The notes: generated by a model from the sequence alone, not told the origin. 64,000 bases of DNA from Bacillus sp. sid0103 (GCF_019219025.1 NZ_JAHUWN010000024.1:47126-111125); one strand, 5' to 3'. Shown: positions 24,936 to 33,514, numbered from the stretch's first letter. Program-made: numbers and translations.

Positions 24936-24969
24936 AATAATGGCCAGCCAAAGTTATTTTGGCTGGCCA
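24936..24969 (-). terminator. Intrinsic terminator of the 63-residue acidic protein gene
   Basis: 12-bp stem TGGCCAGCCAAA / TTTGGCTGGCCA; on the minus strand it is followed by TTATTATTTTTT. Confidence 0.85.
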
Positions 24970-24988
24970 GTTAAAATAGTAGTTGATA

Positions 24989-25180
24989 TTATTCGCATTC
25001 ATAAGGTGGTTGTTCTTCTTGAAAGTCACGGGCTTCTTCAATATTTGTTGAATCATGGCGGGAATGGACAGAACCACCAGACATACCTTCGTTAATCATT
25101 CGGTCAACATCCATAAACGCCTTATCTCTGCCTTCATAAGCAGAACCTAAATCCGTTACGTTCTCTTTTTCTTTGTTCAT
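24989..25180 (-). CDS. Small acidic protein, function unknown
   Basis: 63 residues from ATG 25180 (SD AAAGGA, 8 bases; ATG 25189 is too close to it). The sequence is hydrophilic and acidic, with EGRDKAFMDVDRMINEGMSGG and a C-terminal ARDFQEEQPPYECE. There is no signal or membrane segment. Upstream on the minus strand TGTATG-N17-CAAACTA (25209-25238) resembles a sigma-G promoter, so forespore expression is possible. Its neighbours (yheE and the YheC/D genes) are spore-associated. No named family recognised. Confidence 0.65.
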   Translation of the reverse strand: MNKEKENVTDLGSAYEGRDKAFMDVDRMINEGMSGGSVHSRHDSTNIEEARDFQEEQPPYECE

Positions 25181-25258
25181 CACTATCATCCTTTCCCAAT
25201 ACTATATTTAGTTTGCGGATAAGGAACGTTTTCATACACCCATGATTATCATTTGAGA

Positions 25259-25468
25259 TTATTCATAAACATGGTAAAGCATAAGCTCATGGATTTGACT
25301 TGATAATGCCTCGATTTCATCCTGTTCAGGCACATTCGCTGTCCATTCTATTTTCCCGGTTTGGTGATAAATCCCCGTAACTTTTTGTTTTTTATGATAA
25401 AAGGAAAAATTCCAGCCAGGAATGTTTTTGTTTTCAAATAATGGTTTGAATTGAAAGTGCATGATCAT
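25259..25468 (-). CDS. yheE: YheE-like small protein
   Basis: 69 residues from ATG 25468 (SD AAGGGGG, about 8 bases). The N-terminal MIMHFQFKPLFENKNIPGWNFSFYHKKQKVTGIYHQTGKIEW pattern and the size agree with the YheE family (about 72 residues in B. subtilis). It follows the YheC/YheD genes in the same orientation, as in B. subtilis. Function unknown. It may be part of the same spore-related transcription unit, with a 74-base gap after the last ATP-grasp gene. Confidence 0.7.
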   Translation of the reverse strand: MIMHFQFKPLFENKNIPGWNFSFYHKKQKVTGIYHQTGKIEWTANVPEQDEIEALSSQIHELMLYHVYE

Positions 25469-25542
25469 CGTGAATTCCCCCTTTTAATATTCTTACTTAT
25501 AGCTTAACTTGTTTGGGGAAATATTTAAATATGAATTTTCTG

Positions 25543-26589
25543 TCAGTTTTCATAATCTGTTAGTTGGAGAAATAAGCTGCAAAGTTGCTCAATTTTTTTT
25601 GCTTCTATTACAATTTCGTCAAAACTCATTGGTTTTGAATTCACCTCGTAAATATAGTACTGACCCGTAATACTTACCCCAGCATCAATAGAAAATTCGC
25701 CGAAATAACCAAATCGATCAGATAAACTTTTCCCGATTTCAGGGACAATCGATTCAATAAAACGATCATGTTCCTTTGATTGCAAAAGTTCATAGGGCAG
25801 GAATCTACCGCCGGATGGAATATGAGTCGTAATTTCTTGGCCCTGTGATTGCCGAATTCCAATTCCTGTTACGATATAGCCACTGTCATTTGCATGGGCA
25901 AGGATTCGAAAATCGAAACGGCTGCCCTTATATTGAACTGATTTTACTTCCTCTTGTGCTAAGTATTTTTTTTCAAGTAGTTCCTTACCCCATTCTCCCC
26001 AGAAATGATCAAACGATTTATAAGTTTCTTGATGATCGATTCCGTCGAATTGTAGTGTGGAATCCCCAATTATTTTTAAGCGAAAAATCCCTTTTCCCTT
26101 TGAGGATTGAGCAGGTTTTAAATAAATGCTTTTATGCTTCGTTTGAAACTTGAACAAGTCCTTTTTACCATGGATGAGGATCGTCTGTGGAAGGAAAGTT
26201 TCTAAAAACGGGTGATTTTTAAGCACTTCATAGAGCTCATATTTATCGATAAAACACGGATTGAAAAAGGGGATATTCTTCTCCTTTAGTAAGGAAAGAA
26301 ACTGTTGGCATTGGTCGCTTTGTTCTGACTTTCGAAAAGGAATTCGGTTATAAACAAGGTCTGGGTAGCGAAATTTTTCCTTAATCCAGTGATTTTGTTC
26401 AGGTAAAAAAGCATAGCCCGTAATATAGTCTGAATTTGCATCTTCAGGTGTAAAAACAAAGCTTATTCCATCTTGTGAAATAAGCTTCTTTTGTAAAGCC
26501 TTAAAAAGTAGGCCATTTCCGGCGATGGAACCATCTGCTTTTCTTGTTGTCATAATCCCAATCAGAGGCTTTGGATGATTGGTTTTCAT
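25543..26589 (-). CDS. ATP-grasp protein of the YheC/YheD family, copy 4 of 4
   Basis: 348 residues from ATG 26589 (SD GAGGAG), overlapping the upstream stop by 4 bases (ATGA). The protein has the YheC/D N-terminal block (DLVYNRIPFRKSE), a central ATP-grasp body with IYLKPAQSSKGKGIFRL as the nucleotide-binding lysine/glycine loop, FDFRILAH, and the metal-binding end EFSIDAGV...YIYEVNSKP. The E-x-N of EVNSKP is the conserved Mg2+ ligand pair. YheC/D proteins are spore-coat-associated in B. subtilis; substrates are unknown. It is shorter than its neighbours and more divergent. Confidence 0.85.
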   Translation of the reverse strand: MKTNHPKPLIGIMTTRKADGSIAGNGLLFKALQKKLISQDGISFVFTPEDANSDYITGYAFLPEQNHWIKEKFRYPDLVYNRIPFRKSEQSDQCQQFLSLLKEKNIPFFNPCFIDKYELYEVLKNHPFLETFLPQTILIHGKKDLFKFQTKHKSIYLKPAQSSKGKGIFRLKIIGDSTLQFDGIDHQETYKSFDHFWGEWGKELLEKKYLAQEEVKSVQYKGSRFDFRILAHANDSGYIVTGIGIRQSQGQEITTHIPSGGRFLPYELLQSKEHDRFIESIVPEIGKSLSDRFGYFGEFSIDAGVSITGQYYIYEVNSKPMSFDEIVIEAKKIEQLCSLFLQLTDYEN

Positions 26590-27950
26590 TTGAATAACTC
26601 CTCTGGAGGTAATAAGGATTGCTCGGTAAGAAAGACCGCAAATGCAATGGATAATTTTCGGGTTAGCAAATCAAATTCCTTTAATTCCGGATGAGTAAAG
26701 ATAGTTCTTCCAGGTTTGGAATTTGCTTCGAAGAGCCAAACTTCCCCATTTCGATCGATCCCTAAATCAAAACCAATCTCACCAATAATGCCTTCTACAT
26801 GTCGATCCAAGGCGCTGCTTAAAAGCAGTGCGGCACTGGAGAGTCTCTCTTTACTATGAATACATTCTTCACTGGAGAAAACCTCTTCGATTGTCTTGAT
26901 ATCTCCACCGCTTCTTGTATGGGTGGTCACACTGCCGGGTCCTGCAATTTTCGCTGCAATAGCAGATACATGCCAATTCCCCATATCATCTTTATTGGTG
27001 TGGACCCTAAAATCAATGGATCGAGCTTCGCTTCGTAGTAAATTTATGCCCTGCTGTACCAACATGTTTTCAAGGGATTGATTAGCAAAGACGGTCCCCA
27101 TCAAGCGTTCTAGACTTGAAAATTTCCTCAGCCGATTTGCACCATTCTGATCTTGGTAACGACAGAAATAATCGTCACTGTGTTTGTCGTAAATAATTTG
27201 GTGAACACCTAAACCGAGACTGCCATTTTTCGGTTTGATAAAGACATGACCATAATGGAATAGCATTATTTCGATAGAAGAGAAGGAAGTAAATGGTAAT
27301 GTTTCTGGGAGAAAATGAGCAACGGTTTCGTCCTGAATAAGCCTTTCATGAATATCAAGTTTATTGAAAAATCCAGGATTATACCATGGAATAAGATACT
27401 CTTTTTGCAATCGTTCTCTAACCTTAATTAATCTTGGATTATTTTCACATCTTCGATTGGGAAGCCGATCATAAATTACATTAGGAAAGGGAATGTTAAC
27501 TGTCTTCCAACCATTATTATGGTAAAAGTATCCCTCAATGGTTTCTAGGTCCCAATCAATATGCTGTTCTCCGAATACAAAGGGTAATGCACCGACCGTT
27601 TTATTGACAGATAGGAGTTTTGAAAAGAACTGTGTTCGATCACCAATAGGTTCTAATGGTAAGGAAGTAAATCCTGCTGTAAAAATCCCTACTAGTGGAC
27701 CAATAATTAGTGTTTGGTTATTGAAAAAAACATGGAGTGGAACGTTGAAACTAGGAAATTGGAGTGCATGTTGAATTTCACGGCTAATGGATATCCGATC
27801 ATTATGATCTGGATGTGGGATAAAATCAACTTCTAAAGATCTTGAACCAAAGGCAATCCGTGTTACTTCTTTTTCTTGTAAAATTGCCGAAGGACAGAAT
27901 ACCACTAATTGATCATTTTGAGCAACTTCAATGAGATAATGTTTTCTCAT
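26586..27950 (-). CDS. yheD: ATP-grasp protein, YheD-like, copy 3 of 4
   Basis: 454 residues, close to B. subtilis YheD (453); ATG 27950 has AAGGAAGAG upstream and overlaps the preceding gene by 23 bases. An N-terminal region of about 110 residues (FCPSAILQEKEVTRIAFGSRSLEVDF), absent from the shorter YheC type, precedes VIYDRLPNRRCENNP and the ATP-grasp core (VFIKPKNGSLGLGVHQI; DFRVHTNKD; IGFDLGIDRNGEVWLFEANSKPG). The Mg2+-binding E-x-N is intact. It is predicted to form an acyl-phosphate and ligate an amine, but the substrate is unknown. Associated with the spore coat in B. subtilis. Confidence 0.88.
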   Translation of the reverse strand: MRKHYLIEVAQNDQLVVFCPSAILQEKEVTRIAFGSRSLEVDFIPHPDHNDRISISREIQHALQFPSFNVPLHVFFNNQTLIIGPLVGIFTAGFTSLPLEPIGDRTQFFSKLLSVNKTVGALPFVFGEQHIDWDLETIEGYFYHNNGWKTVNIPFPNVIYDRLPNRRCENNPRLIKVRERLQKEYLIPWYNPGFFNKLDIHERLIQDETVAHFLPETLPFTSFSSIEIMLFHYGHVFIKPKNGSLGLGVHQIIYDKHSDDYFCRYQDQNGANRLRKFSSLERLMGTVFANQSLENMLVQQGINLLRSEARSIDFRVHTNKDDMGNWHVSAIAAKIAGPGSVTTHTRSGGDIKTIEEVFSSEECIHSKERLSSAALLLSSALDRHVEGIIGEIGFDLGIDRNGEVWLFEANSKPGRTIFTHPELKEFDLLTRKLSIAFAVFLTEQSLLPPEELFK

Positions 27951-29031
27951 AATAGCTCTTCCTTTCTTTTAACTCACACTTACTTAGGTGTTTCGCATAA
28001 AGCAGCGGGGCAAGGTTTAATATCCTCTTTATGTCTGGCTGAGTATGAAGGATGACCTTTCGACCCGGCTTCGAATTGATATCCAAAATCCAAATTGACC
28101 CATTTTTCGCTATACCAATATCGATACCAATCTCAAATAAGGGTAAAAAAGCATTTTCAAGAATAGGAGGAAGATTGGAGAGAATATATTCTAATTCCTG
28201 ATTTAAATACTCCTTCATAGAGGGTAGTAAAGAGGATGACCAATCAGAGTAAGGAAGAATGGAACCTCCTGCACTTAAGTTGGAGAGGATTCCCCCTGTA
28301 CTCCCGGTACGGATACCTCTGCCCATTTCTCCCCAATCTCCATCCATTTTTTTCTGTAAGAGGATCCGAAGGTCAAATGGCTGCAATGTATCATTGGATA
28401 ATTCCAAATACGGTTGCATCAGGTATGGACGCTTGATGATAAGAGGTTGTAACCATTTAATCAGTTTTGTTTCATTCGGGAAAATCCGTGAGATAATATT
28501 TTTGTGTTTCTCCGTTTTAACATGAAAGGACTTTTTGTTTTTCTTCAAATAATAAATGCCATTGCCCTGCGAGCCATTAATTGGCTTTAAAATAATTCGT
28601 TTCTCGGCTGTTAATTCATTTAACACGATGGCAGGATCACAAGCCGCTTGCGTCATCGGTAAGTAAGCTGATAAAACTGTGCTTTTTAAAACTTCATAGA
28701 GTTCTAGTTTATTAGGCAAGCCATACCCTAAAAAGGTTATATCGGGTCTGGCCTTTAGCCAAGATACAATTGGAATACACTGCTTTGAGTGGTCATCATC
28801 GCCATAAAAACAACGATCATAAACAATTGCTGGAATGGGAAATTCATTGTCAACCCAGGATTTTGTTTGTGAAATGAATTTTTTCCCTTTTACTTTTAGT
28901 GTAAGTGGATTGATGTTAGTGGGGATGAAGCGATAGCATTCAACCCCGCAGGATTCAGCAAGGCTAGCGATGTCGTTTAGATAGGACTGCTCACTTTCCA
29001 TGCTGACTGTCATTAGTCCAAAGGCAATCAA
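27928..29031 (-). CDS. yheC: ATP-grasp protein, YheC-like, copy 2 of 4
   Basis: 367 residues (B. subtilis YheC about 363) from TTG 29031; AAAGGAGGAG lies 7 bases upstream, inside the end of the preceding gene. The core has IVYDRCFYGDDDHSKQ, the loop RIILKPINGSQGNGIYYLKK, DLRILLQKKMDGDWG and the end GIDIGIAKNGSIWILDINSKPGR. Here the metal-binding motif is D-I-N rather than E-x-N, a conservative change. It lacks the extra N-terminal domain of YheD. Coupled tightly to both neighbours. Confidence 0.87.
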   Translation of the reverse strand: MIAFGLMTVSMESEQSYLNDIASLAESCGVECYRFIPTNINPLTLKVKGKKFISQTKSWVDNEFPIPAIVYDRCFYGDDDHSKQCIPIVSWLKARPDITFLGYGLPNKLELYEVLKSTVLSAYLPMTQAACDPAIVLNELTAEKRIILKPINGSQGNGIYYLKKNKKSFHVKTEKHKNIISRIFPNETKLIKWLQPLIIKRPYLMQPYLELSNDTLQPFDLRILLQKKMDGDWGEMGRGIRTGSTGGILSNLSAGGSILPYSDWSSSLLPSMKEYLNQELEYILSNLPPILENAFLPLFEIGIDIGIAKNGSIWILDINSKPGRKVILHTQPDIKRILNLAPLLYAKHLSKCELKERKSYYEKTLSH

Positions 29032-29032
29032 T

Positions 29033-30412
29033 TTACTGCTCCTCCTTTACAATGGTCGAATTAAATGCAAGCAATGTACAAAATTGAATGAGCGCCTTTG
29101 CTGATGGTCTTATTTTTCCTAATCCATCCTCAAAGTTTTTCGAAGGTTTCGAGTTTACTTCAATAATCCACAGCTTTCCCTCTTGATCTACACCAATGTC
29201 GATGCCAAGTTCACCTGTTATCCCTGTTGAAGAATTACTAATGATAGAAGCTGTTTCAACAGCTAATTCCTTCATAAGAGCAAGGATCTGTAATGATCTT
29301 TTAGGTCCTAGACTTGTTTTTAAAACATCCAACGGCCTAATCATTCTTCCTCCTCTTGCGATGTTGGAAACAAACTCATCTTTTGCTGCGATCCTTGCTA
29401 CAATAGAGGTAACTTGCCAATGGTTGTTCAGATTTTTGTGACAAAGTGCCCTAAAGTCCATGGAACATGATTCATACCTAAATAATTCCACCCCTTGTTG
29501 AATGATATAAAATCGATTTTGAAGATAAGGCTCAAGTAGGTAATGTAATTCGTCTATGATGAATTTATTGCTAGAGTTGTTGTTAAGTGATGGAATCGAG
29601 GATTGTAAGGTGTAGTGGCTTTCATCTTCTTTTATCAATTTGACAATATTCCTGCCTTGACTGCCATGAACAGGCTTAATAAAAATCGTTTCATATTCTT
29701 GGGCAAGTTCATATAGGTGCTCCTTTGTATAGATTTTTGTTTTTGGTATATAGGGATAGAGGTGCTTTTCTTGAAATATTTGATTATATACTTCCCATTT
29801 TGACAGGAATCGTTCATTAAACAAAGGAATCTGCAAGGTTTCTATTCTTTCGCGAAAGTGCTTAAACTGTACAGATTTTTCAAGTTTGCGAGAATGAATC
29901 CGGTTGTATATCACATCCGGGATTGGATGCTCAAACGAAGTCCATTTGCCATTTAAAAGGTAATAGCCTTGATTTAAAAATTCATCGTATGAAAAAACAT
30001 AAAAAAAGCCACCATTCTCAGTAATACCTTGATGAAGTTCCTCACAAAAAGCATGAATAGAACGAAAGTGTGGCTCCTCCTGTTTTATAGAAGGGAAATC
30101 AGTTAATAGTCCAATCAAAGGTCCAAGTTCAAGTGTAAGAACATCAGGCCGATAGATAGCCTGAAATTTAAAACCTTGGACGGGCATGCAAAAAATATTC
30201 AGAATATTTTCAGGAATAAGCATCATATTGTTTTGGTCCAGGTCTACAATTTGGACGGTTGTTGGGATCGACTTCTTTCCTAATTTTAAATTCAAATGAT
30301 ATTTTTTTAATCCTAAACAAGTAAACAAATGTGTAGACATTTGCACAAGGCTGTCATTCTTTTTCTTAGGTTTTCTTGCTTCGATGATCACCTGAGTTAA
30401 TGGAAAAGACAT
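29033..30412 (-). CDS. ATP-grasp protein, YheD-like, copy 1 of 4 (first of operon)
   Basis: 459 residues from ATG 30412, chosen because GAGGA lies 7 bases upstream; ATG 30418 overlaps this SD. The layout is YheD-like: an N-terminal extra domain of about 115 residues, VIYNRIHSRKLEKS, the nucleotide loop TIFIKPVHGSQGRNIVKL, DFRALCHKN and LGIDIGVDQEGKLWIIEVNSKPSKN with the E-x-N metal pair. It starts an operon of four ATP-grasp genes read leftward. The region upstream is filled with a dispersed repeat, so its promoter is not obvious. Confidence 0.85.
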   Translation of the reverse strand: MSFPLTQVIIEARKPKKKNDSLVQMSTHLFTCLGLKKYHLNLKLGKKSIPTTVQIVDLDQNNMMLIPENILNIFCMPVQGFKFQAIYRPDVLTLELGPLIGLLTDFPSIKQEEPHFRSIHAFCEELHQGITENGGFFYVFSYDEFLNQGYYLLNGKWTSFEHPIPDVIYNRIHSRKLEKSVQFKHFRERIETLQIPLFNERFLSKWEVYNQIFQEKHLYPYIPKTKIYTKEHLYELAQEYETIFIKPVHGSQGRNIVKLIKEDESHYTLQSSIPSLNNNSSNKFIIDELHYLLEPYLQNRFYIIQQGVELFRYESCSMDFRALCHKNLNNHWQVTSIVARIAAKDEFVSNIARGGRMIRPLDVLKTSLGPKRSLQILALMKELAVETASIISNSSTGITGELGIDIGVDQEGKLWIIEVNSKPSKNFEDGLGKIRPSAKALIQFCTLLAFNSTIVKEEQ

Positions 30413-30480
30413 AAGCATTCCTCAATTTCTATCCTTGATTGGGGAAATTAAAAATTATATTTTTGAAACGGTAATAGTTC

Positions 30481-30755
30481 TCTGAATCCAGCTCCAAACT
30501 GCTAGTGGACTTCGCCCTCCGCCCTACGATAAGTCAACATCGAATCGCTCCGCTCTCCGTGTTGTCTAGCTCCAGCGCCTAGGGGCTCGGACTCATAAGC
30601 CAATCCGTCATGAAGGTTAAACAACAACCTTCACGCCGGCTCGTCTTATGCCTGTCGCCCCTGAGCAAGGCGCTTGCGCTTTTCGATTTTCCTTTATCTC
30701 AGTTGGAGTGCTCCAGTCCAGACGCAGCTAAACGGGCGCTTGCGCTTTTTAAATA
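30481..30755. repeat. Composite dispersed intergenic repeat (Bacillaceae type)
   Basis: The segment 30562-30690 (starting TGTCTAGCTCCAGCGCCTAG, ending AAGGCGCTTGCGCTTTTCG) matches a hairpin-forming intergenic repeat I recognise from many Bacillus-group genomes. Its centre is an 8-bp stem TGAAGGTT / AACCTTCA (30611-30633). Degraded pieces of related sequence flank it: CAGCTCCAAACTGCTAG at 30489-30505 and CTCCAGTCCAGACGCAGC...GGGCGCTTGCGCTTTT at 30711-30750. GC content is clearly higher than in the flanking genes. Confidence 0.7.
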
Positions 30756-30870
30756 TAGGCATTAGTTGATATAGTAATGTATGTAAAATGGATCTAGATG
30801 GTGATTTTAACATTCTCGCATTTTGGTGAATAGTTTGTTATAGTTGATTAATAAAAAGGAGTGGATTTCA

Positions 30871-31218
30871 ATGGCCGTTAATTTATATGATTCTGCCTAT
30901 GCGTTAGAAACAGCCATTCGTCAAAGTGATGAATATTTACAACTACAACAAGCGTACAAAGAAGTAAATACTGATCCCGCAGCAAAACAAATGTTTGATA
31001 AGTTCCGTCAAATCCAAATGGACCTGCAACAGAAACAAATGATGGGGCAGGATATATCTGAACAAGAGATCCAACAAGTACAGTCAACTGTAGGACTCGT
31101 TCAGCAAAATGAAAAAATTGCTAGGCTAATGCAAGCCGAACAACGGATGAGCATGGTTATTGGAGAGCTAAACAAAGTTATTATGAAACCACTAGAAGAT
31201 TTATACGGACAAATATAA
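30871..31218 (+). CDS. yheA: YlbF/YmcA-family protein YheA
   Basis: 115 residues from ATG 30871 (SD AAGGAGTGG, 7 bases); the longer frame has no SD. All-helical protein: NLYDSAYALETAIRQSDEYLQLQQAYKEVNTDPAAKQMFDKFRQIQ is the YlbF/YmcA (Com_YlbF) domain. B. subtilis YheA is about 117 residues. Its paralogues YlbF and YmcA form, with YaaT, the complex that steers RNase Y. No such role is shown for YheA. Gene followed by a strong terminator. Confidence 0.88.
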   Translation: MAVNLYDSAYALETAIRQSDEYLQLQQAYKEVNTDPAAKQMFDKFRQIQMDLQQKQMMGQDISEQEIQQVQSTVGLVQQNEKIARLMQAEQRMSMVIGELNKVIMKPLEDLYGQI

Positions 31219-31230
31219 ACTGATACAGGA

Positions 31231-31264
31231 GGCCTTCGGAATAATAATCCGAAGGCTTTTTTTT
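31231..31264 (+). terminator. Intrinsic terminator after yheA
   Basis: 9-bp stem GCCTTCGGA / TCCGAAGGC, 7-base loop, seven Ts. Confidence 0.9.
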
Positions 31265-31401
31265 ACGAATGCCATGATTTAGCGAGATTGATGGGTTTCA
31301 CATTACCAGTAAAGTATGCACTGCTTTTTTCGTTCTATAAATGCCTAAAAAATCATAAAAGTGTTATAAAGGCTATTTCACCAAGAACAGGGGGCAACGT
31401 A

Positions 31402-32271
31402 ATGATTTATCGCTTGCTTGCGTTAAATATTGATGGCACGCTTCTACAAACAAACGGAAAAATCCATAAATCAACTAAAGAGGCTATTGAATATGTTCAG
31501 GATAAAGGAATTTATGTCACGCTTGTAACATCGCGGAGCTTTCCTTCCGCTAGAAAAGTTGCAAAGGCATTAAAAATAAAATCACCTCTCATTACCCATC
31601 AAGGTGCATTTATTGCAAGTTCTGAGGACAAACCAATTTATGTGAAAAGGATAAATGAGCAAATTACCTACGATATAGTAAGTTTCTTAGAGGGGCTTCC
31701 ATGTCAAATTAGGCTTGTTCATGAACAATATTCATTAGCAAATAAATTAAAACTGAATAATAATTTGTTAGCTAAAACGATTTATACATCAGGAGACCCG
31801 GTTTTCTATTCACAGCAATTTGTGTCGTCATTAACTGAATATTTACATGATCAGCCAGTGAGCCCTCCAAAGATAGAAGTTTATTTTGAAGAAGAAAGTG
31901 ATCTTCAAGATGCGAAAAAGGCATTGAGGGAAATGTATACAGAGATTGATTTAATCGAGCTGGACTCTTTAAGATTGGATATTGTGCCAGCGGGGGTTTC
32001 AAAGTTATCGGGATTATCCTACCTTGCGAGCCAATTGGGAATTCAAAGAAAAGAAATAGTCTATATCGGTGATGGCATGGACGATATTCCCTTGCTTGAG
32101 GCAGTTGGTTTAGGGGTATCAATGTGGAATGCTGATTTTAACGTAAAGAAAGCATCAGATTGGGTGACACGGTCACAGAATGAACAAGGTGTTGCCTATA
32201 TGGTGAAGGAACACTTTAGAAAGCAGCAACCAATTGAGTTTTTAAGAAAGATGAACATAATCAAAAAATAA
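31402..32271 (+). CDS. yhaX: Cof-type HAD-superfamily protein YhaX
   Basis: 289 residues from ATG 31402 (SD AGGGGG); B. subtilis YhaX is 288. It has the HAD Rossmann core with a C2 cap: motif I LALNIDGTLL, motif II VTSR, a motif III lysine region (VSKLSGLSYLASQLG) and motif IV YIGDGMDDIPLLEAVG. In motif I the usual nucleophile Asp (DxDGT) is Asn (NIDGT), so the classical phospho-aspartyl mechanism is compromised. YhaX is a stress or sporulation-associated protein of unknown substrate in B. subtilis. It is a single-gene unit with its own terminator. Confidence 0.88.
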   Translation: MIYRLLALNIDGTLLQTNGKIHKSTKEAIEYVQDKGIYVTLVTSRSFPSARKVAKALKIKSPLITHQGAFIASSEDKPIYVKRINEQITYDIVSFLEGLPCQIRLVHEQYSLANKLKLNNNLLAKTIYTSGDPVFYSQQFVSSLTEYLHDQPVSPPKIEVYFEEESDLQDAKKALREMYTEIDLIELDSLRLDIVPAGVSKLSGLSYLASQLGIQRKEIVYIGDGMDDIPLLEAVGLGVSMWNADFNVKKASDWVTRSQNEQGVAYMVKEHFRKQQPIEFLRKMNIIKK

Positions 32272-32279
32272 ACTAAAAT

Positions 32280-32316
32280 GATATCAGCGGCGATTTGTCG
32301 TTGATATCTTTTTTTA
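32280..32316 (+). terminator. Intrinsic terminator after yhaX
   Basis: Stem GATATCA / TGATATC extended by inner pairs (CGGCGA / TCGTTG, imperfect), then TTTTTTT. Confidence 0.8.
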
Positions 32317-32455
32317 TACAAACACCTTTTACCTACCCTATTAGAATATTTTCTAAAAACGTAGGAAAATTCGCTATTTTTAAAAAACTTTTATATATTT
32401 ATCCTCTCAATTCCATATATAATGGAATTGATTAAAATGGATGGGAGGGTTTCAA

Positions 32456-33247
32456 GTGTCAATAAATTTTATAACGGATAAGGTGAATGTGAAAGTTGAT
32501 GGACGAGTGGCAACAATAGAAATGAACCGACCTGAGTCGTTGAATGCACTGGATTCAGAGATGATCAAGGGGCTTGTCTGTAAACTAAAGGAAATTAGCG
32601 AATCGGATGAAATCGATATTGTCGTTATTACGGGAAAAGGAAAAGCTTTTTCTGCAGGCGGCGATATTAAGACCATGCTTTCAAGCATGAACGAACAGGA
32701 TTTCTATCCAGTTATGGATAGCATAAGCGAACTAATTATTACTCTTTATAGCATGCCAAAACTTACGATTAGTGCTGTTTCAGGTGCAGCGGCTGGCTTA
32801 GGCTTCAGCCTTGCGCTGGCAACGGACCACATCATTTCTGAAAAAACAAGTAAGCTGGCGATGAACTTTATTGGTATTGGGTTAATTCCTGATGGTGGAG
32901 CTCATTTCTTTTTAGAAAAGAAATTAGGTGAGAATAAAGCGAAACAGTTGATTTGGAATGGAAAAATGATGGATGCAGATGAGGCGTTTGAGTTAGGGCT
33001 TATTGAGGAGATAGCACCAGGCAGGCTACAGGAGACATTAGATGCTAGAATCGCAGATTGGTTAAGCCGGCCCGTTCAGGCAATGATTAAAACGAAAAAG
33101 ATACTAGCTGATATGAATCGTCCATATTTGCTAAAAATCTTAGAATTAGAAAAACACTCTCAACAAAAAATGAGAGAAACCATTGACCACCAAGAAGGAA
33201 TTAGAGCATTTATCGAAAAAAGACAGCCAAGATTTATAGGCAAATAA
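32456..33247 (+). CDS. yhaR: Enoyl-CoA hydratase/isomerase-family protein YhaR
   Basis: 263 residues from GTG 32456, chosen because GGGAGGG lies 6 bases upstream (ATG 32441 would overlap it). Crotonase fold: VATIEMNRPESLNALD, the oxyanion-hole motifs FSAGGDIKTM and SGAAAGLGFSLALATD, and IGLIPDGGAHFFL. The second region reads PDGG, as in isomerase-type members such as PaaG, rather than the hydratase PGxGGTQ. Double-bond isomerisation is therefore more likely than hydration. The substrate is unknown. It lies in the yha cluster near yhaQP, as in B. subtilis. Confidence 0.85.
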   Translation: MSINFITDKVNVKVDGRVATIEMNRPESLNALDSEMIKGLVCKLKEISESDEIDIVVITGKGKAFSAGGDIKTMLSSMNEQDFYPVMDSISELIITLYSMPKLTISAVSGAAAGLGFSLALATDHIISEKTSKLAMNFIGIGLIPDGGAHFFLEKKLGENKAKQLIWNGKMMDADEAFELGLIEEIAPGRLQETLDARIADWLSRPVQAMIKTKKILADMNRPYLLKILELEKHSQQKMRETIDHQEGIRAFIEKRQPRFIGK

Positions 33248-33280
33248 ACAAAGAAGCCCATGGCTTCTTTGTTTATTTTG
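33246..33280. terminator. Bidirectional terminator between yhaR and yhzD
   Basis: 13-bp perfect stem AAACAAAGAAGCC / GGCTTCTTTGTTT with a CAT loop. It overlaps the yhaR stop. Confidence 0.85.
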
Positions 33281-33328
33281 GAAAACCTCAAGCAATTTCA
33301 CTGTTGCATGGTGCTTCCATTTTTTCTA

Positions 33329-33514
33329 TTAAGAATGAAAGAGTAAGAGCTTACCGCTTGGTGATGTACATCGATGTGTACGTTCTAATAGTTGCTTTTC
33401 TGCTAATAGTTTTTCACCTAATTCTTTTGCCGCCTCATCATGTTCCGCCTGGAAGGATTCGTCTAAAATTTTTTCTCCATTCGTTTCGAATACTGTTAAT
33501 TTATACGTTTTCAT
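33329..33514 (-). CDS. yhzD: YhzD-family small protein
   Basis: 61 residues, the same as B. subtilis YhzD; ATG 33514 has AAGGAG 8 bases upstream. The sequence begins MKTYKLTVFETNGEKILDESF and continues EAAKELGEKLLAEKQLLERTHRCTSPSGKLLLF, a small alpha/beta protein of unknown function. It is divergent from yhaQ and convergent with yhaR, the same neighbourhood as in B. subtilis. Confidence 0.85.
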   Translation of the reverse strand: MKTYKLTVFETNGEKILDESFQAEHDEAAKELGEKLLAEKQLLERTHRCTSPSGKLLLFHS

